A stretch of DNA of 64,000 nt from Aquamicrobium defluvii (lineage in GTDB: Bacteria; Pseudomonadota; Alphaproteobacteria; Rhizobiales; Rhizobiaceae). The translations under genes and the position numbers were made by a program. The DNA lies in the NCBI RefSeq assembly GCF_004363725.1, contig NZ_SNZF01000009.1:84104-148103 (forward strand). The letters run 5' to 3'. The notes under the pieces were generated by a model. That model was not told the DNA's origin. It saw nothing but the letters and a program-made list of their open reading frames with translations, and searched no databases. Positions 20,102 through 28,348 of this stretch are shown here, one piece after another; position 1 is the first letter of the stretch, and every line of letters begins with the position of its first letter.

Positions 20102-21271
20102 ATGGACAAGAACAGCCTGGAACTGGGTGTGAACACGCGACTTGCGCATTGCGGAAACGACCCGCGCGAATTTCACGGCTTCGTGAATCCTCCCGTCGTT
20201 CACGCCTCGACGGTTCTCTTTCCCGATTCGGCAACGCTTGTCAGCCGCTCGCAAAAATACACCTACGGCACACGCGGCACCCCGACCACCGATGCGCTGG
20301 CCTCGGCGATCGATGAACTCGAAGGCTCCGCAGGCACGATTATCGTTCCGTCCGGGCTTGCCGCAGTCACCATACCGCTGCTGACCTTCGCCGAAGCCGG
20401 CAGCCATGTGCTGATCGTCGATTCGGTCTACAACCCCACCCGCCACTTCGCCGACACCATGCTCAGCCGGCTTGGGGTGGACGTGGAGTATTACGACCCG
20501 CACATCGGCGCCGGCATCGAGGCCCTGATCCGCCCGAATACGAAGGTGGTGTTCACCGAATCTCCTGCCTCGAACACGTTCGAGGTGCAGGATATCCCGG
20601 CCATTTCCGCAGTAGCCGGAAAGGCCGGCGCCGTGGTGATGATGGACAACACCTGGGCCACCCCGCTTTACTTCAGGCCGCTGCATCACGGCGTGGACAT
20701 CTCGATCCACGCCGCCACCAAATATCCCGCAGGGCATTCCGATGTCCTGCTCGGAACGGTGTCGGCCAACAGGGAACACTGGCAGCGTCTGCACGACGGG
20801 CTCATCACGCTGGGTTGCTGCGCTGCACCCGACGATGTCTATCAGGTGCTGCGCGGCCTGCGCACCATGGGCATCAGGCTGGAGCATCATCGCAAGAGCG
20901 CGCTGGACATCGCCGGCTGGCTGGAGACCCGCCCCGGCGTCTCGCGCGTGCTCCATCCTGCCCTGCCCAGCCATCCCGATCATGCCATCTGGCAGCGTGA
21001 CTTCTCCGGCTCCAGCGGCATTTTCTCGATCGTTCTGGCCGGCGGCGGCCAGAGGCAGGCGCATGCATTCCTGGACGCGCTGCGAATTTTCGGGCTGGGC
21101 TATTCGTGGGGCGGATATGAAAGCCTCGCGGTACCGGTCTCGCTGGCCGACCGCACGATCGCCAAAGGACCTTATGAAGGCCCGGTCATACGTCTCCAGA
21201 TCGGGCTGGAAGACGTGGAGGATTTGAAGGCCGACATCCAGCGTGGACTCGAAGCGGCCGCAGCGGTCTGA
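20102..21271 (+). CDS. metC: cystathionine beta-lyase (Cys/Met metabolism PLP enzyme)
   Basis: 389 residues of the gamma-family PLP enzymes. The lysine that binds PLP lies in HAATKYPAGHSD, the phosphate-binding YGTRGTPTTDAL and the SGLAAVTIPLL segment are present, and the C-terminal domain is intact. It should cleave cystathionine to homocysteine, pyruvate and ammonia; a gamma-lyase role cannot be excluded. It is divergent from the aap operon. Confidence 0.87.
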   Translation: MDKNSLELGVNTRLAHCGNDPREFHGFVNPPVVHASTVLFPDSATLVSRSQKYTYGTRGTPTTDALASAIDELEGSAGTIIVPSGLAAVTIPLLTFAEAGSHVLIVDSVYNPTRHFADTMLSRLGVDVEYYDPHIGAGIEALIRPNTKVVFTESPASNTFEVQDIPAISAVAGKAGAVVMMDNTWATPLYFRPLHHGVDISIHAATKYPAGHSDVLLGTVSANREHWQRLHDGLITLGCCAAPDDVYQVLRGLRTMGIRLEHHRKSALDIAGWLETRPGVSRVLHPALPSHPDHAIWQRDFSGSSGIFSIVLAGGGQRQAHAFLDALRIFGLGYSWGGYESLAVPVSLADRTIAKGPYEGPVIRLQIGLEDVEDLKADIQRGLEAAAAV

Positions 21272-21511
21272 AATCGTCCCTGCCTTGACGCGCGCGACAA
21301 TATCGCGGGCATTTTTGCAGGCTACAGGAACCCTCTCACCTGAACGGCGAGGGTTCTGCCTTTCAGCATTCTCTTCAAGGTCCGGATCTCCAAAAAATCA
21401 TTCTCACAACGCCTCGTTCGAGGGCAGCGCATTCCTTTATCCGATGCGCCTGCATCGGCAGACTTCGGCCTTGCAACAACAGGCCCGGTTTGTCGGCGAG
21501 GACGCACCAAC

Positions 21512-22039
21512 ATGAGTTTCAGATTCAAGACCGCATTCGACAGCACGAACGCAGCGCTCTCCGCAGAGCCGGGGAACGCCCGGGCGAAGTTCGCCGCCCG
21601 TTCCCGTCTCGGCGAAGGCGTGAACAGCAACGTTGCCATCCGGCAGTTCAATGTCGCTGTCGATGAACCGGAAGTGCTTGGAGGAACCGACACCGCGCCC
21701 AATCCTGTCGAATACATCCTCGCCGCTCTCGGCTCGTGTCAGGAGATCACCTACCGGCTTTATGCGGATGCTCTGGGCATTCCGGTAAACGGCGTGTCGG
21801 TACGGATAGAAGGCGACATCGATCTGCGGGGCCTGTTCAACGTCGACAAATCCGTTCGCCCCGGTTTTCAGGGGATCGTTGCCGAAGTAACCATCGACAG
21901 CACGGCGCCCGAGCAGGATCTGCTTCGGCTCAAGAGCATAGTCGACCGTCACTGCCCCGTTCTGGACATTCTTCGCAATCCGACGCCGGTGGAACTCGAT
22001 CTCCGTCACAACAAGGTTTCCGAACTCGAAGCCGTATAG
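21512..22039 (+). CDS. OsmC family peroxiredoxin-like protein
   Basis: 175 residues of the OsmC/Ohr fold. The two redox cysteines occur in ALGSCQEITYRLYADALGI and VDRHCPVLDIL. OsmC proteins reduce organic peroxides or related electrophiles in the cytoplasm. The gene starts some 240 bases after the lyase and is followed by tRNA-Pro. Confidence 0.87.
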   Translation: MSFRFKTAFDSTNAALSAEPGNARAKFAARSRLGEGVNSNVAIRQFNVAVDEPEVLGGTDTAPNPVEYILAALGSCQEITYRLYADALGIPVNGVSVRIEGDIDLRGLFNVDKSVRPGFQGIVAEVTIDSTAPEQDLLRLKSIVDRHCPVLDILRNPTPVELDLRHNKVSELEAV

Positions 22040-22189
22040 GCTGCAAGCCTCAGCTGCATCAGCCGAAATCAGATGCTTTCCGATCGGTAAGTTTCAAAAG
22101 CGGGCTTGCGTACGGGCAATCGTGCTGATACGGCATCCGTCATCTTCTGAGGTCGGCACTCGGCCTGCTGCCTTTCAGGAGACGGTCAT

Positions 22190-22266
22190 CGGAGTGTAGC
22201 GCAGCCTGGTAGCGCACCTGATTTGGGATCAGGGGGTCGCGTGTTCGAATCACGCCACTCCGACCA
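22190..22266 (+). tRNA. tRNA-Pro (UGG)
   Basis: 77-base cloverleaf including the encoded CCA. The acceptor stem CGGAGTG pairs with CACTCCG, the anticodon arm CCTGA-TTTGGGA-TCAGG gives anticodon TGG, and the T arm is GCGTG-TTCGAAT-CACGC. Confidence 0.95.
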
Positions 22267-22375
22267 CTTTTCACCGTTGGAAAACCATGCTGCGGCGTTT
22301 GCGATCTTGCCGCCGCGCTCTTTGCGCAGTAAGCAGTCGGCAACGGCTGAATGGCCGAACAGCAATGAGGTTTCC

Positions 22376-22681
22376 ATGTCCGCGCGCATTTTCAGTCCCG
22401 CCAAGACTGCCATGCAATCCGGCACCGCAAAGACCGGCTACTGGGTTCTGGAGTTCGAACCCGAACAGCCGCGCAAGATCGACCCCCTTATGGGCTACAC
22501 GACCTCCGGCGACATGAAGAGCCAGATCAGGCTTCGTTTCCAGACGAAGGAAGAGGCGATCGCCTATGCCGAGCGTGAAGGTCTGGCTTATCGCCTCCAG
22601 GAACGCAATCTGCCGAAGCGGCGCCAGATTTCATATGCCGACAACTTCCGCTATGACCGCCGCACACCCTGGACGCATTGA
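22376..22681 (+). CDS. NADH dehydrogenase accessory subunit, NDUFS4 family
   Basis: 101 residues matching the complex I 18-kDa (NDUFS4) family. The core is ARIFSPAKTAMQSG, WVLEFEPEQPRKIDPLMGYT, SSGDMKSQIRLRF-like and TKEEAIAYAEREGLAY. In alphaproteobacteria it is a supernumerary subunit of the respiratory NADH:ubiquinone oxidoreductase and lies away from the nuo operon. GAGG stands five bases before the ATG. It is sandwiched between two tRNA genes. Confidence 0.9.
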   Translation: MSARIFSPAKTAMQSGTAKTGYWVLEFEPEQPRKIDPLMGYTTSGDMKSQIRLRFQTKEEAIAYAEREGLAYRLQERNLPKRRQISYADNFRYDRRTPWTH

Positions 22682-22726
22682 ACAACATATCCGCCACGCA
22701 GGATGAAACGCCTGCGGCGGACGTAC

Positions 22727-22803
22727 GGTCCCGTAGCTCAGCCGGATAGAGCACCGGCCTTCTAAGCCGATGGTCGCAGGTTCGAATCCTGCCGGGATCG
22801 CCA
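22727..22803 (+). tRNA. tRNA-Arg (UCU), integration target
   Basis: 77-base cloverleaf including CCA. The acceptor stem GGTCCCG/CGGGATC has one G-T pair. The anticodon loop CTTCTAA gives TCT, and the T arm is GCAGG-TTCGAAT-CCTGC. Its last 19 bases are the left attachment repeat, so the element restores a complete tRNA on integration. Confidence 0.95.
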
Positions 22804-23919
22804 TTCTCTTATTTCTCCGTTGTTTTCCAAGGTGTTATCCTCGGTATTCTGACTAACAGGATTGCCGTTAGTCAATTCAGTGTCGAAGGCCTTGGCCGAT
22901 TTGTCCATAGCAGATCGCGCCAGAAGCTTGCGTTGAGCCTCACGGCAGTAGCGCTCGACCTCTCGGATGTCGGTGTGGCCGGTGATCGACATGATCTCCA
23001 GGGCGGAGCATCCGGCTTCCGCCAGACGGCGGCAGGCGGCCTTGCGAAGACCATGAGGAGATGATCCCTCCGGAAGTCCTGCCTTCGCTGCCGCGCCCGA
23101 GATATAGGCCGAGAAGGCCTTCTCCGACCGTGCCTTCTCATTGCCTTTCGAGATGAAGGTCGCGGCCGATCGAGGGCACTTCTGGATGAAGCGCCGCAGG
23201 TCTGCATGGACCGGGATATGAAGCTCAGCACCGGTCTTCTTCGCCTTCACGACGATCAGATCGTCATGCAGGTTCGCCCAGCCGATTCGAACCGCGTCCG
23301 ACCGTCGGAGGCCGGTGTGGAGAAGAATCTCCATCGCGACTCGCTGCGGCGTGTCCTCAGGCCACCGAGCCCGATAGGCAGCGATGTCGTGCTCCGTCCA
23401 TGTGCGATGCCCATCGGTCTTGATCTTCGGCTTCTTGGCCGCCCTGACCGGATTGTCCGTTCGGAGCCCTGCTCCCACAGCATAGTCGAAGACCCCGATC
23501 AGCCGCTTGCGGAAGTTGCTTGCCGCTGCCGGCGTGTCCGCCATCTCGTCGATCAGGTTGTTCACATGGTGCGTCTTGATGGTCGCAATCGGACCATCAC
23601 CATGCTTCTCCCGAAACCGCTCAAGGATGCCGCGATAGACCGCCTGCGTCGATGAGGCCAAGGCCCTGAACTCGGTCGATGCATAGTAACCGACTATGGC
23701 CGCGCCGATCGTGCCGGGCGCGTTCCTCGTGGTCTTCTCCGCCTGCTCGGTAGCGTCCATCGCAGCATGATAGGCCTTCCAGAAGGCCTCCGATTTATAC
23801 GGGCCAGGTAGAGCAATACGGGGATGACCGGGGCGGCGAAGATAGATCCGCCGCTTCCCGGTCCTGTCCGTATACACGTTGACGTATTTCAACCGCTTCT
23901 CGCGCACGCCTTGTCCCAA
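22762..23919 (-). CDS. tyrosine recombinase / integrase
   Basis: 385 residues in the integrated state. An SAM-like N-terminal domain (about residues 50-150) precedes the catalytic domain with the R in HTGLRRSDAVRIGW, HGLRKAACRRLA and the HTDIREVERYCRE tail where the nucleophilic tyrosine lies. The last residues (RSRQDSNLRPSA) are encoded by the antisense strand of tRNA-Arg, and the TAG stop is host DNA. In the excised circle the frame would stop at TGA right after the repeat, seven residues earlier. The start is uncertain: TTG 23919, GTG 23907 or TTG 23892, the last giving a TTGA overlap with the HTH gene stop. Confidence 0.92.
   Translation of the reverse strand: MGQGVREKRLKYVNVYTDRTGKRRIYLRRPGHPRIALPGPYKSEAFWKAYHAAMDATEQAEKTTRNAPGTIGAAIVGYYASTEFRALASSTQAVYRGILERFREKHGDGPIATIKTHHVNNLIDEMADTPAAASNFRKRLIGVFDYAVGAGLRTDNPVRAAKKPKIKTDGHRTWTEHDIAAYRARWPEDTPQRVAMEILLHTGLRRSDAVRIGWANLHDDLIVVKAKKTGAELHIPVHADLRRFIQKCPRSAATFISKGNEKARSEKAFSAYISGAAAKAGLPEGSSPHGLRKAACRRLAEAGCSALEIMSITGHTDIREVERYCREAQRKLLARSAMDKSAKAFDTELTNGNPVSQNTEDNTLENNGEIREWRSRQDSNLRPSA
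22785..22803. repeat. attL, 19-bp direct repeat
   Basis: AATCCTGCCGGGATCGCCA, forming part of the T arm, acceptor stem and CCA of tRNA-Arg; identical to 33796-33814. The bases flanking the two copies differ on both sides. Confidence 0.93.
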
Positions 23920-24125
23920 TAGTTGTCGTTGCAGGCCACCATGGCCTTGCCGTCGAAAAGCAAATCTAGGTCGTGTCTATCATAAAGCTCAACTCCGAAT
24001 AGCTGGCGCGGGGCCGGGATTGCCCCGGCCTGCCGCTGCTTGTCGAAATGACTGGGGCTGATCCCGAGATACGCCGCCGCCTGTGCCCTACGAAGGCCAC
24101 GAGGAAGGATGTCACAGGCCGGCAC
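23889..24125 (-). CDS. AlpA/excisionase-like HTH protein
   Basis: 78 residues from the GTG at 24125, chosen because GGAGG is nine bases upstream; a GTG at 24131 is too close to that site. A winged HTH of the AlpA/MerR type is seen: LRRAQAAAYLGISPSHFDKQ followed by IPAPRQLFGVELYDRHDLD. In satellites AlpA-type proteins act as directionality factor and/or activator. It overlaps both neighbours and is encoded directly ahead of int, the usual place for an excisionase. Confidence 0.75.
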   Translation of the reverse strand: MPACDILPRGLRRAQAAAYLGISPSHFDKQRQAGAIPAPRQLFGVELYDRHDLDLLFDGKAMVACNDNYWDKACARSG

Positions 24126-24651
24126 GGTCACATGCCTCCGACACCGCAGGATCAATACCCAGCGTCCGGTGCAGCCCGTCGACAGCCTCGTCGTCATCGG
24201 CCTCGGGCTCGGGTCGGGTCCAGATTTCTGTGAAGCATTCGACTCCGCGCTTGCGGGCCTCGATCTCCAGCGCATCCTCGACCCGCTCCTCCAGCGGCAC
24301 GCCCTCATCAGGCGACAGCTCCAGCTCGTGGAGCGGTATGAACTGGCGCAGCGGTTTCGGCTCGGGCGGCATCTTGCCCCCCATGGCCTCGTACTGCCGC
24401 ACAGCCTTCTCTGCCACGATCTTGGCGAGAGGGGAATTGATCGCCCACTGCACCCCCGATCCCCGCGCGGTCGGTTTCGGGGAATGGGCGAGGTACTTCC
24501 CCTTCTGGTGCGCCAGAAGCGCACCGTTCACCTCCATCTGAAGCTCCGGGATGGTGATGTCGATGAACGCCATGGGCGTCCACTTCCGCGAGAAATCTGG
24601 CGAGCGCGGCGTCATCTTCACGCCCATCACGTTGACGGTCAGGTCGGTCAT
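24112..24651 (-). CDS. hypothetical protein of the capsid operon
   Basis: 179 residues from the ATG at 24651, which overlaps the adaptor stop (ATGA) and has GGAG seven bases upstream. No family is recognised. The N-terminal half contains MTPRSPDFSRKWTPMAF and a beta-rich IDITIPELQMEVN; the C-terminal third is highly acidic (EPEADDDEAVDG). Its position after the head-tail adaptor is where phages keep a tail-completion or neck gene, but sequence alone does not support that. Confidence 0.65.
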   Translation of the reverse strand: MTDLTVNVMGVKMTPRSPDFSRKWTPMAFIDITIPELQMEVNGALLAHQKGKYLAHSPKPTARGSGVQWAINSPLAKIVAEKAVRQYEAMGGKMPPEPKPLRQFIPLHELELSPDEGVPLEERVEDALEIEARKRGVECFTEIWTRPEPEADDDEAVDGLHRTLGIDPAVSEACDRAGL

Positions 24652-24995
24652 GCCGGAACTCCCGATTCCACGAGCAGGTTCACCCAAGCGCGCCGCTCAT
24701 CAGGCTCGACGCTGCGGATATTGTACATTGTGCCGGTGCGGCCGTTCTTCGCCCTCCATGCAGGCGTCACATCGGCCATGGCAGGTTGCCAGCGCATCGT
24801 GATCGCGATGGTCTGCGTCCCGGCGAGGCGGGCGGCCATCACCGTCTCGGTGCCGCGCAGGATCTGGATGCGGGCCGGCGCGGTGAAGGCGGTCTGCCAT
24901 TCCTGAATGACGCCTCCATAGCCGTCATCGACTTCCACATAGTTCTGGATGTCGATCACCTCGCGAAGATCGCCAGCGGTGGTCAGTGCAGCCAT
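24648..24995 (-). CDS. head-tail adaptor / head closure protein
   Basis: 115 residues resembling the SPP1 gp16/Phage_H_T_join family. The strand pattern REVIDIQNYVEVDDGYGGVIQEW and the C-terminal MYNIRSVEPDERRAWVNLLVESG are typical. It seals the filled head and offers the tail-docking surface. That is the key interface for a satellite that must accept tails from a helper. Confidence 0.8.
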   Translation of the reverse strand: MAALTTAGDLREVIDIQNYVEVDDGYGGVIQEWQTAFTAPARIQILRGTETVMAARLAGTQTIAITMRWQPAMADVTPAWRAKNGRTGTMYNIRSVEPDERRAWVNLLVESGVPA

Positions 24996-25180
24996 TGGTT
25001 CGGCTCCTCTTCCTCGAAGAGTTTGTCGCGCAGGTTTCGGTACTGGCGCATGAACCGCGGATGCTCATCGTCGCGCATGTATCGCATCCAGCCGCAGCCT
25101 TCATCCTCAAGCCCGACCATTGCCCAGCCGGCCTCATCCATCGCGGCAAGCTGGCGTCTGATTTCAATGGCGCTCGTCAT
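24983..25180 (-). CDS. small hypothetical protein
   Basis: 65 residues, mostly helical and acidic, rich in Trp and Met (GWAMVGLEDEGCGWMRYMRDDEHPR is split by a helix break). It starts inside the portal stop (ATGA) and overlaps the adaptor start by 13 bases, so it is surely translated with them. No family recognised. Confidence 0.65.
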   Translation of the reverse strand: MTSAIEIRRQLAAMDEAGWAMVGLEDEGCGWMRYMRDDEHPRFMRQYRNLRDKLFEEEEPNQWLH

Positions 25181-26388
25181 GCCGCGTCCTCCAGCCTGCC
25201 TCGGTTATCGTTCGCCCCGACCAATCCCATGTTGAGGGGCTGGATGTACTGATCACCGTCCGCGCCGATCGATGACAGGTTTTCAAAGGCCCTGATCTCG
25301 TTGACGTTGAGCCATCCCCCCTCGCGGCCGACGCGGTAAGCCGCGTATCTGGTCGACAGGTCACCACGAAGCAGGCCCGCCAGATCATGTTCGATGAAGA
25401 ACGCCTTCCGGCTTTCCGGGGTCAGCAAGGCAACGTTTAGCGACTGCTCGATGCGCTTCGCCATGGGCGCGAGGCATCGCGACACCAGCGCCCGGCTCTC
25501 TTCCGAGATGCTGGAGTAGTTCTGCCCGTCCACAATGCCGGCGACTGACGGCGGAACGCCGTAGACCCTTGCCACGTCCAGATTGGAAAGCTTGCGTGAC
25601 TCAAGGAACTCGGCATCCCTGCTGCTCATGGCGATAGGCGACCATGTAGCGCCTCCGTCCAACACGATTGGATCATTTGCCTTCAACTGGCCAATGAACC
25701 GAGCCCGGAACTTTTCGAGCGCATCGTCCTTACCCGGAGCGCCGAGCTTGTTCGGGAAGGTTAGGACACCGGAGGGGCGGAAGGCGTTCTCCGCAGCGCT
25801 CCCGGCTTGATCCTGTTGCGCCAGCGCCAGACCGAAGGCCGCCGCGGCGATCTGGATCGGGCTCATCCCGAGGATGCCGTCCTTGGTCCGATAACGCAGG
25901 TGAAGTACTTCCTCCTGAAGCAGCACATCGGTCCCGCCGTCTGGCAGAGCGTGCTTGTAGCGCAATCGGCCGTTCTTCAGAAGCTCGACCGTCACCGATC
26001 CGGCCATGAGGGGATGCAGGGCGACAACCTGTCCGCGACCGTTCCGCTCAATCTTCGCGAAGCCGTTGCCGTAGGTCAGGACCGACGCCAGCAGCCATTC
26101 GCGCGCCTCGAATGCGGTAAGCGTCGGCGCGGTCTGGTCATGCAGGACGGCATAGAGCGGATGGTCCGTCGCAGCCTCGCGGCCGCCGTTTTCGGTGCGC
26201 CGATAAAGCTTCAGCGGGACGCTGGCGAGGTTCTCCGCAATGACGCTGATGCACCGATGGGCGACGGCGTGGCCGCTGGCCTTCTCGATGTCGGCCCGCG
26301 CCTGCCAGCGCGCACCAAGGAACTCGCCAAGGAACGGGTCGTCTGACGCTATGCGCTGCTCTGCCTTTCCGAAGGGCCACCACTTCAT
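25177..26388 (-). CDS. portal protein (HK97 family)
   Basis: 403 residues. Hallmarks are ASGHAVAHRCISVIAENLASVPLKLYRR near the start (split by family gaps), GNGFAKIERNGRG, and LDVARVYGVPPSVAGI with the clip/stem region after it. The portal is the dodecameric DNA-entry ring and docks terminase. It overlaps the protease stop by four bases. The length is normal, so it looks functional. Confidence 0.92.
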   Translation of the reverse strand: MKWWPFGKAEQRIASDDPFLGEFLGARWQARADIEKASGHAVAHRCISVIAENLASVPLKLYRRTENGGREAATDHPLYAVLHDQTAPTLTAFEAREWLLASVLTYGNGFAKIERNGRGQVVALHPLMAGSVTVELLKNGRLRYKHALPDGGTDVLLQEEVLHLRYRTKDGILGMSPIQIAAAAFGLALAQQDQAGSAAENAFRPSGVLTFPNKLGAPGKDDALEKFRARFIGQLKANDPIVLDGGATWSPIAMSSRDAEFLESRKLSNLDVARVYGVPPSVAGIVDGQNYSSISEESRALVSRCLAPMAKRIEQSLNVALLTPESRKAFFIEHDLAGLLRGDLSTRYAAYRVGREGGWLNVNEIRAFENLSSIGADGDQYIQPLNMGLVGANDNRGRLEDAA

Positions 26389-26912
26389 TGCGCGGCCTCC
26401 AGTTCGAGTAGGGCAATGCGGCGATCAGCGTCCGTACGCTGCTGACGCGACCGGGCCTGCACGGTCGTTCCGCCATATGCCGGGAAGGACTGGACGACAC
26501 TGATCTCATGCAGGACGACGCTGCGCAGTTCGCGCTTGTCACCGCTCCACGCCTCGCCGCCGTCAGGCACGGTGAATGCGAAGCTGGCCCCGCCCAGATC
26601 GCCACGAGAGGCAAGGGCGAGTATGTCCCGGCCGAGCGTGGTCTCTGGCAGATCGATTTCGAAGCGCAGGCCGCGCTCATCCTCATGGAGACGGAGGGTG
26701 CCGCTCTTGGTCCGGGCCAGCACCTTACCGGAATCATGGTCGACCAGCGCGAGCTTGTCTTTGCCGTCCGCCAGCGAGCCGGAGAACGCGCCCCTGCGGA
26801 TCACCTCGTGGAAGTCCGCAATGCGGGTTTCTTGGTCGAAGACCGCGGCATAGCCGATCAGCTTTCGACCTTCTGCGCGGGTCTCGGTCGCCGCGCGTTT
26901 TTCGATGGTCAT
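26385..26912 (-). CDS. prohead protease (HK97 family, S78)
   Basis: 175 residues. The catalytic histidine lies in LALVDHDSGKVLART and the serine in LGGASFAFTVPDGG, with the usual GYAAVFDQETRIADFHEVIRRGAF opening (two blocks). It matures the capsid by cleaving the N-terminal delta region of the major capsid protein. In classical phages it is encoded before the capsid gene; here it comes after capsid and connector. Confidence 0.9.
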   Translation of the reverse strand: MTIEKRAATETRAEGRKLIGYAAVFDQETRIADFHEVIRRGAFSGSLADGKDKLALVDHDSGKVLARTKSGTLRLHEDERGLRFEIDLPETTLGRDILALASRGDLGGASFAFTVPDGGEAWSGDKRELRSVVLHEISVVQSFPAYGGTTVQARSRQQRTDADRRIALLELEAAQ

Positions 26913-27184
26913 AGATGGATCTCCCGATAGGGCGCTAAAAGGGCGTCAACGCCGAATTGAACGGCATGGCTCGGCTTCTCGCCGGCCGCATCGCGCGCGC
27001 TATACCAATGGCTGATTAGAAGCTTGACGGCATGGACCACGGCGGGTTGGGGCGGGCTATCAAAGCCCACCCCGATCGCACTCACATAGTCCATCGCCGC
27101 GTCGATGAGGCTTTCAATGTACGCATCGTCCGAGTCGAAAGTGACCCGGAGATGCGCCTTGGCCTCCGCAAGCGAAAGCGCCAT
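26909..27184 (-). CDS. head-tail connector (gp6-like)
   Basis: 91 residues of the HK97 gp6/Phage_connect family. The LAEAKAHLRV opening, DDAYIESLIDAAMDYV helix and AVVHAVKLLISHWYSARDA helix are clear. It forms the ring below the portal. It lies three bases after the capsid gene and overlaps the protease start by four. Confidence 0.87.
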   Translation of the reverse strand: MALSLAEAKAHLRVTFDSDDAYIESLIDAAMDYVSAIGVGFDSPPQPAVVHAVKLLISHWYSARDAAGEKPSHAVQFGVDALLAPYREIHL

Positions 27185-27187
27185 GCG

Positions 27188-28348
27188 TTAGATAGCTTTC
27201 CACGCAAACGCTTCGTCGTGGCGCACCGCGACATCAGCGTCGAGGAACGCATGCAGCCAAAGCCCGCCCTTCGACGCGTCCTTGTAAGGGTTGGTCAAAA
27301 TGTCGATGCCGCTCCAATACCCGACGAGAAGGTTCGACCACGCGCCGAAAATGAGCGGATGCGCGGCCGGCGATCCGGAGCCCGGAACCTGATTCGTAGA
27401 AACCACACGCTCGCCGTGGAACGTCTCCGCGATCGAAAGCGGCCGATTGCTATCGGCGTCGAACTTGATCTTCCGCGCGGCGTTGGTAACGGCCGGGTTC
27501 GTCAGGAAGCCCGTGGTGCCGGTCACGTCGTCGAGCGCGAGCGCGCCGATCAGGTCGGCCGCGATGTCCGAAAGCTCGGACTCTGACGTACCGTGCTCTG
27601 AGATCGCTTCGATGATGCCCTCGGGCTCATTAGCGCCGCCGCCCTGAATCGCGGCCGCGTCAAGCGCCTGCGCCAGAACGAATGCCAGGTCGTTCCGAAG
27701 GACGTTTTCGATCGCAACCGAGTTCTGCAGCACAAGACGGCGCGACATATACATCTCGCCGGAAACGGTTTTGGGCGACAGCGAAACCTTGTCGAACGTC
27801 GAATCCGACGCCGTGGTCGCGCCGTCTTCGGCCACCCAATAGGCAGTCGGGCCAGCCGTCAGCTTCGGCAGGTCAAGGTTCCCGGTGAGTCCGGAGATGA
27901 TCGTGGCGCCAAGCTGCTGGATCGCCATCGTAGGACGAAGGCGATCGATCATGCCGCCCAAGTTCGTTGCGACGGTATTGCCGGCGGAGCCGCCCGTGGT
28001 CATTGCGCGCTGTTCGCCGAAGATCACGCTGGTCGGGATCATCACGCCGCGCACTTCCCGGCCCTTCGAAAGCTCCTGGTGAACTTCGCGCTCACGGCCG
28101 GTCAGGCCATCCGCGCCTTCGCGAAGTGCCTTGGTAACGCTGAACTCGCGGGTCTCCGCCTCGAAGCGCTGGTCAGGTTCGGCCTGCTCGGCGCGCTCAA
28201 ATTCAGCCAGCGTTGCGGCGCGCTTGATGTCCCGGTCGAGCTTGCGGACTTCGGCCTCAAGGGCGTCGAAGGTTTCGGGGTTGTTGACAGCGGCCTTCAT
28301 CTCTGCGATTTTGCCGGCGCGCTGCTCTTGAAGCTGATGAACGTTCAT
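27188..28348 (-). CDS. major capsid protein (HK97 fold)
   Basis: 386 residues from the ATG at 28348, with AAAGGA five bases upstream. Residues about 3-60 form a charged coiled coil (the delta domain removed by the protease). The HK97 fold follows, including MIDRLRPTMAIQQLGATIISG, YWVAEDGATTASDSTFDKVSL (two blocks) and FGAWSNLLVGYWSGIDILTNPY. The reading frame continues upstream to 28654, but that part is the structured leader. First gene of the overlapping capsid-to-integrase operon. Confidence 0.92.
   Translation of the reverse strand: MNVHQLQEQRAGKIAEMKAAVNNPETFDALEAEVRKLDRDIKRAATLAEFERAEQAEPDQRFEAETREFSVTKALREGADGLTGREREVHQELSKGREVRGVMIPTSVIFGEQRAMTTGGSAGNTVATNLGGMIDRLRPTMAIQQLGATIISGLTGNLDLPKLTAGPTAYWVAEDGATTASDSTFDKVSLSPKTVSGEMYMSRRLVLQNSVAIENVLRNDLAFVLAQALDAAAIQGGGANEPEGIIEAISEHGTSESELSDIAADLIGALALDDVTGTTGFLTNPAVTNAARKIKFDADSNRPLSIAETFHGERVVSTNQVPGSGSPAAHPLIFGAWSNLLVGYWSGIDILTNPYKDASKGGLWLHAFLDADVAVRHDEAFAWKAI

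Noticed and set aside
22140..22425. minus-strand open frames across tRNA-Pro
   Set aside because: They read the antisense of the tRNA (RDSNTRPPDPKSG-type peptide), a well-known false gene pattern.
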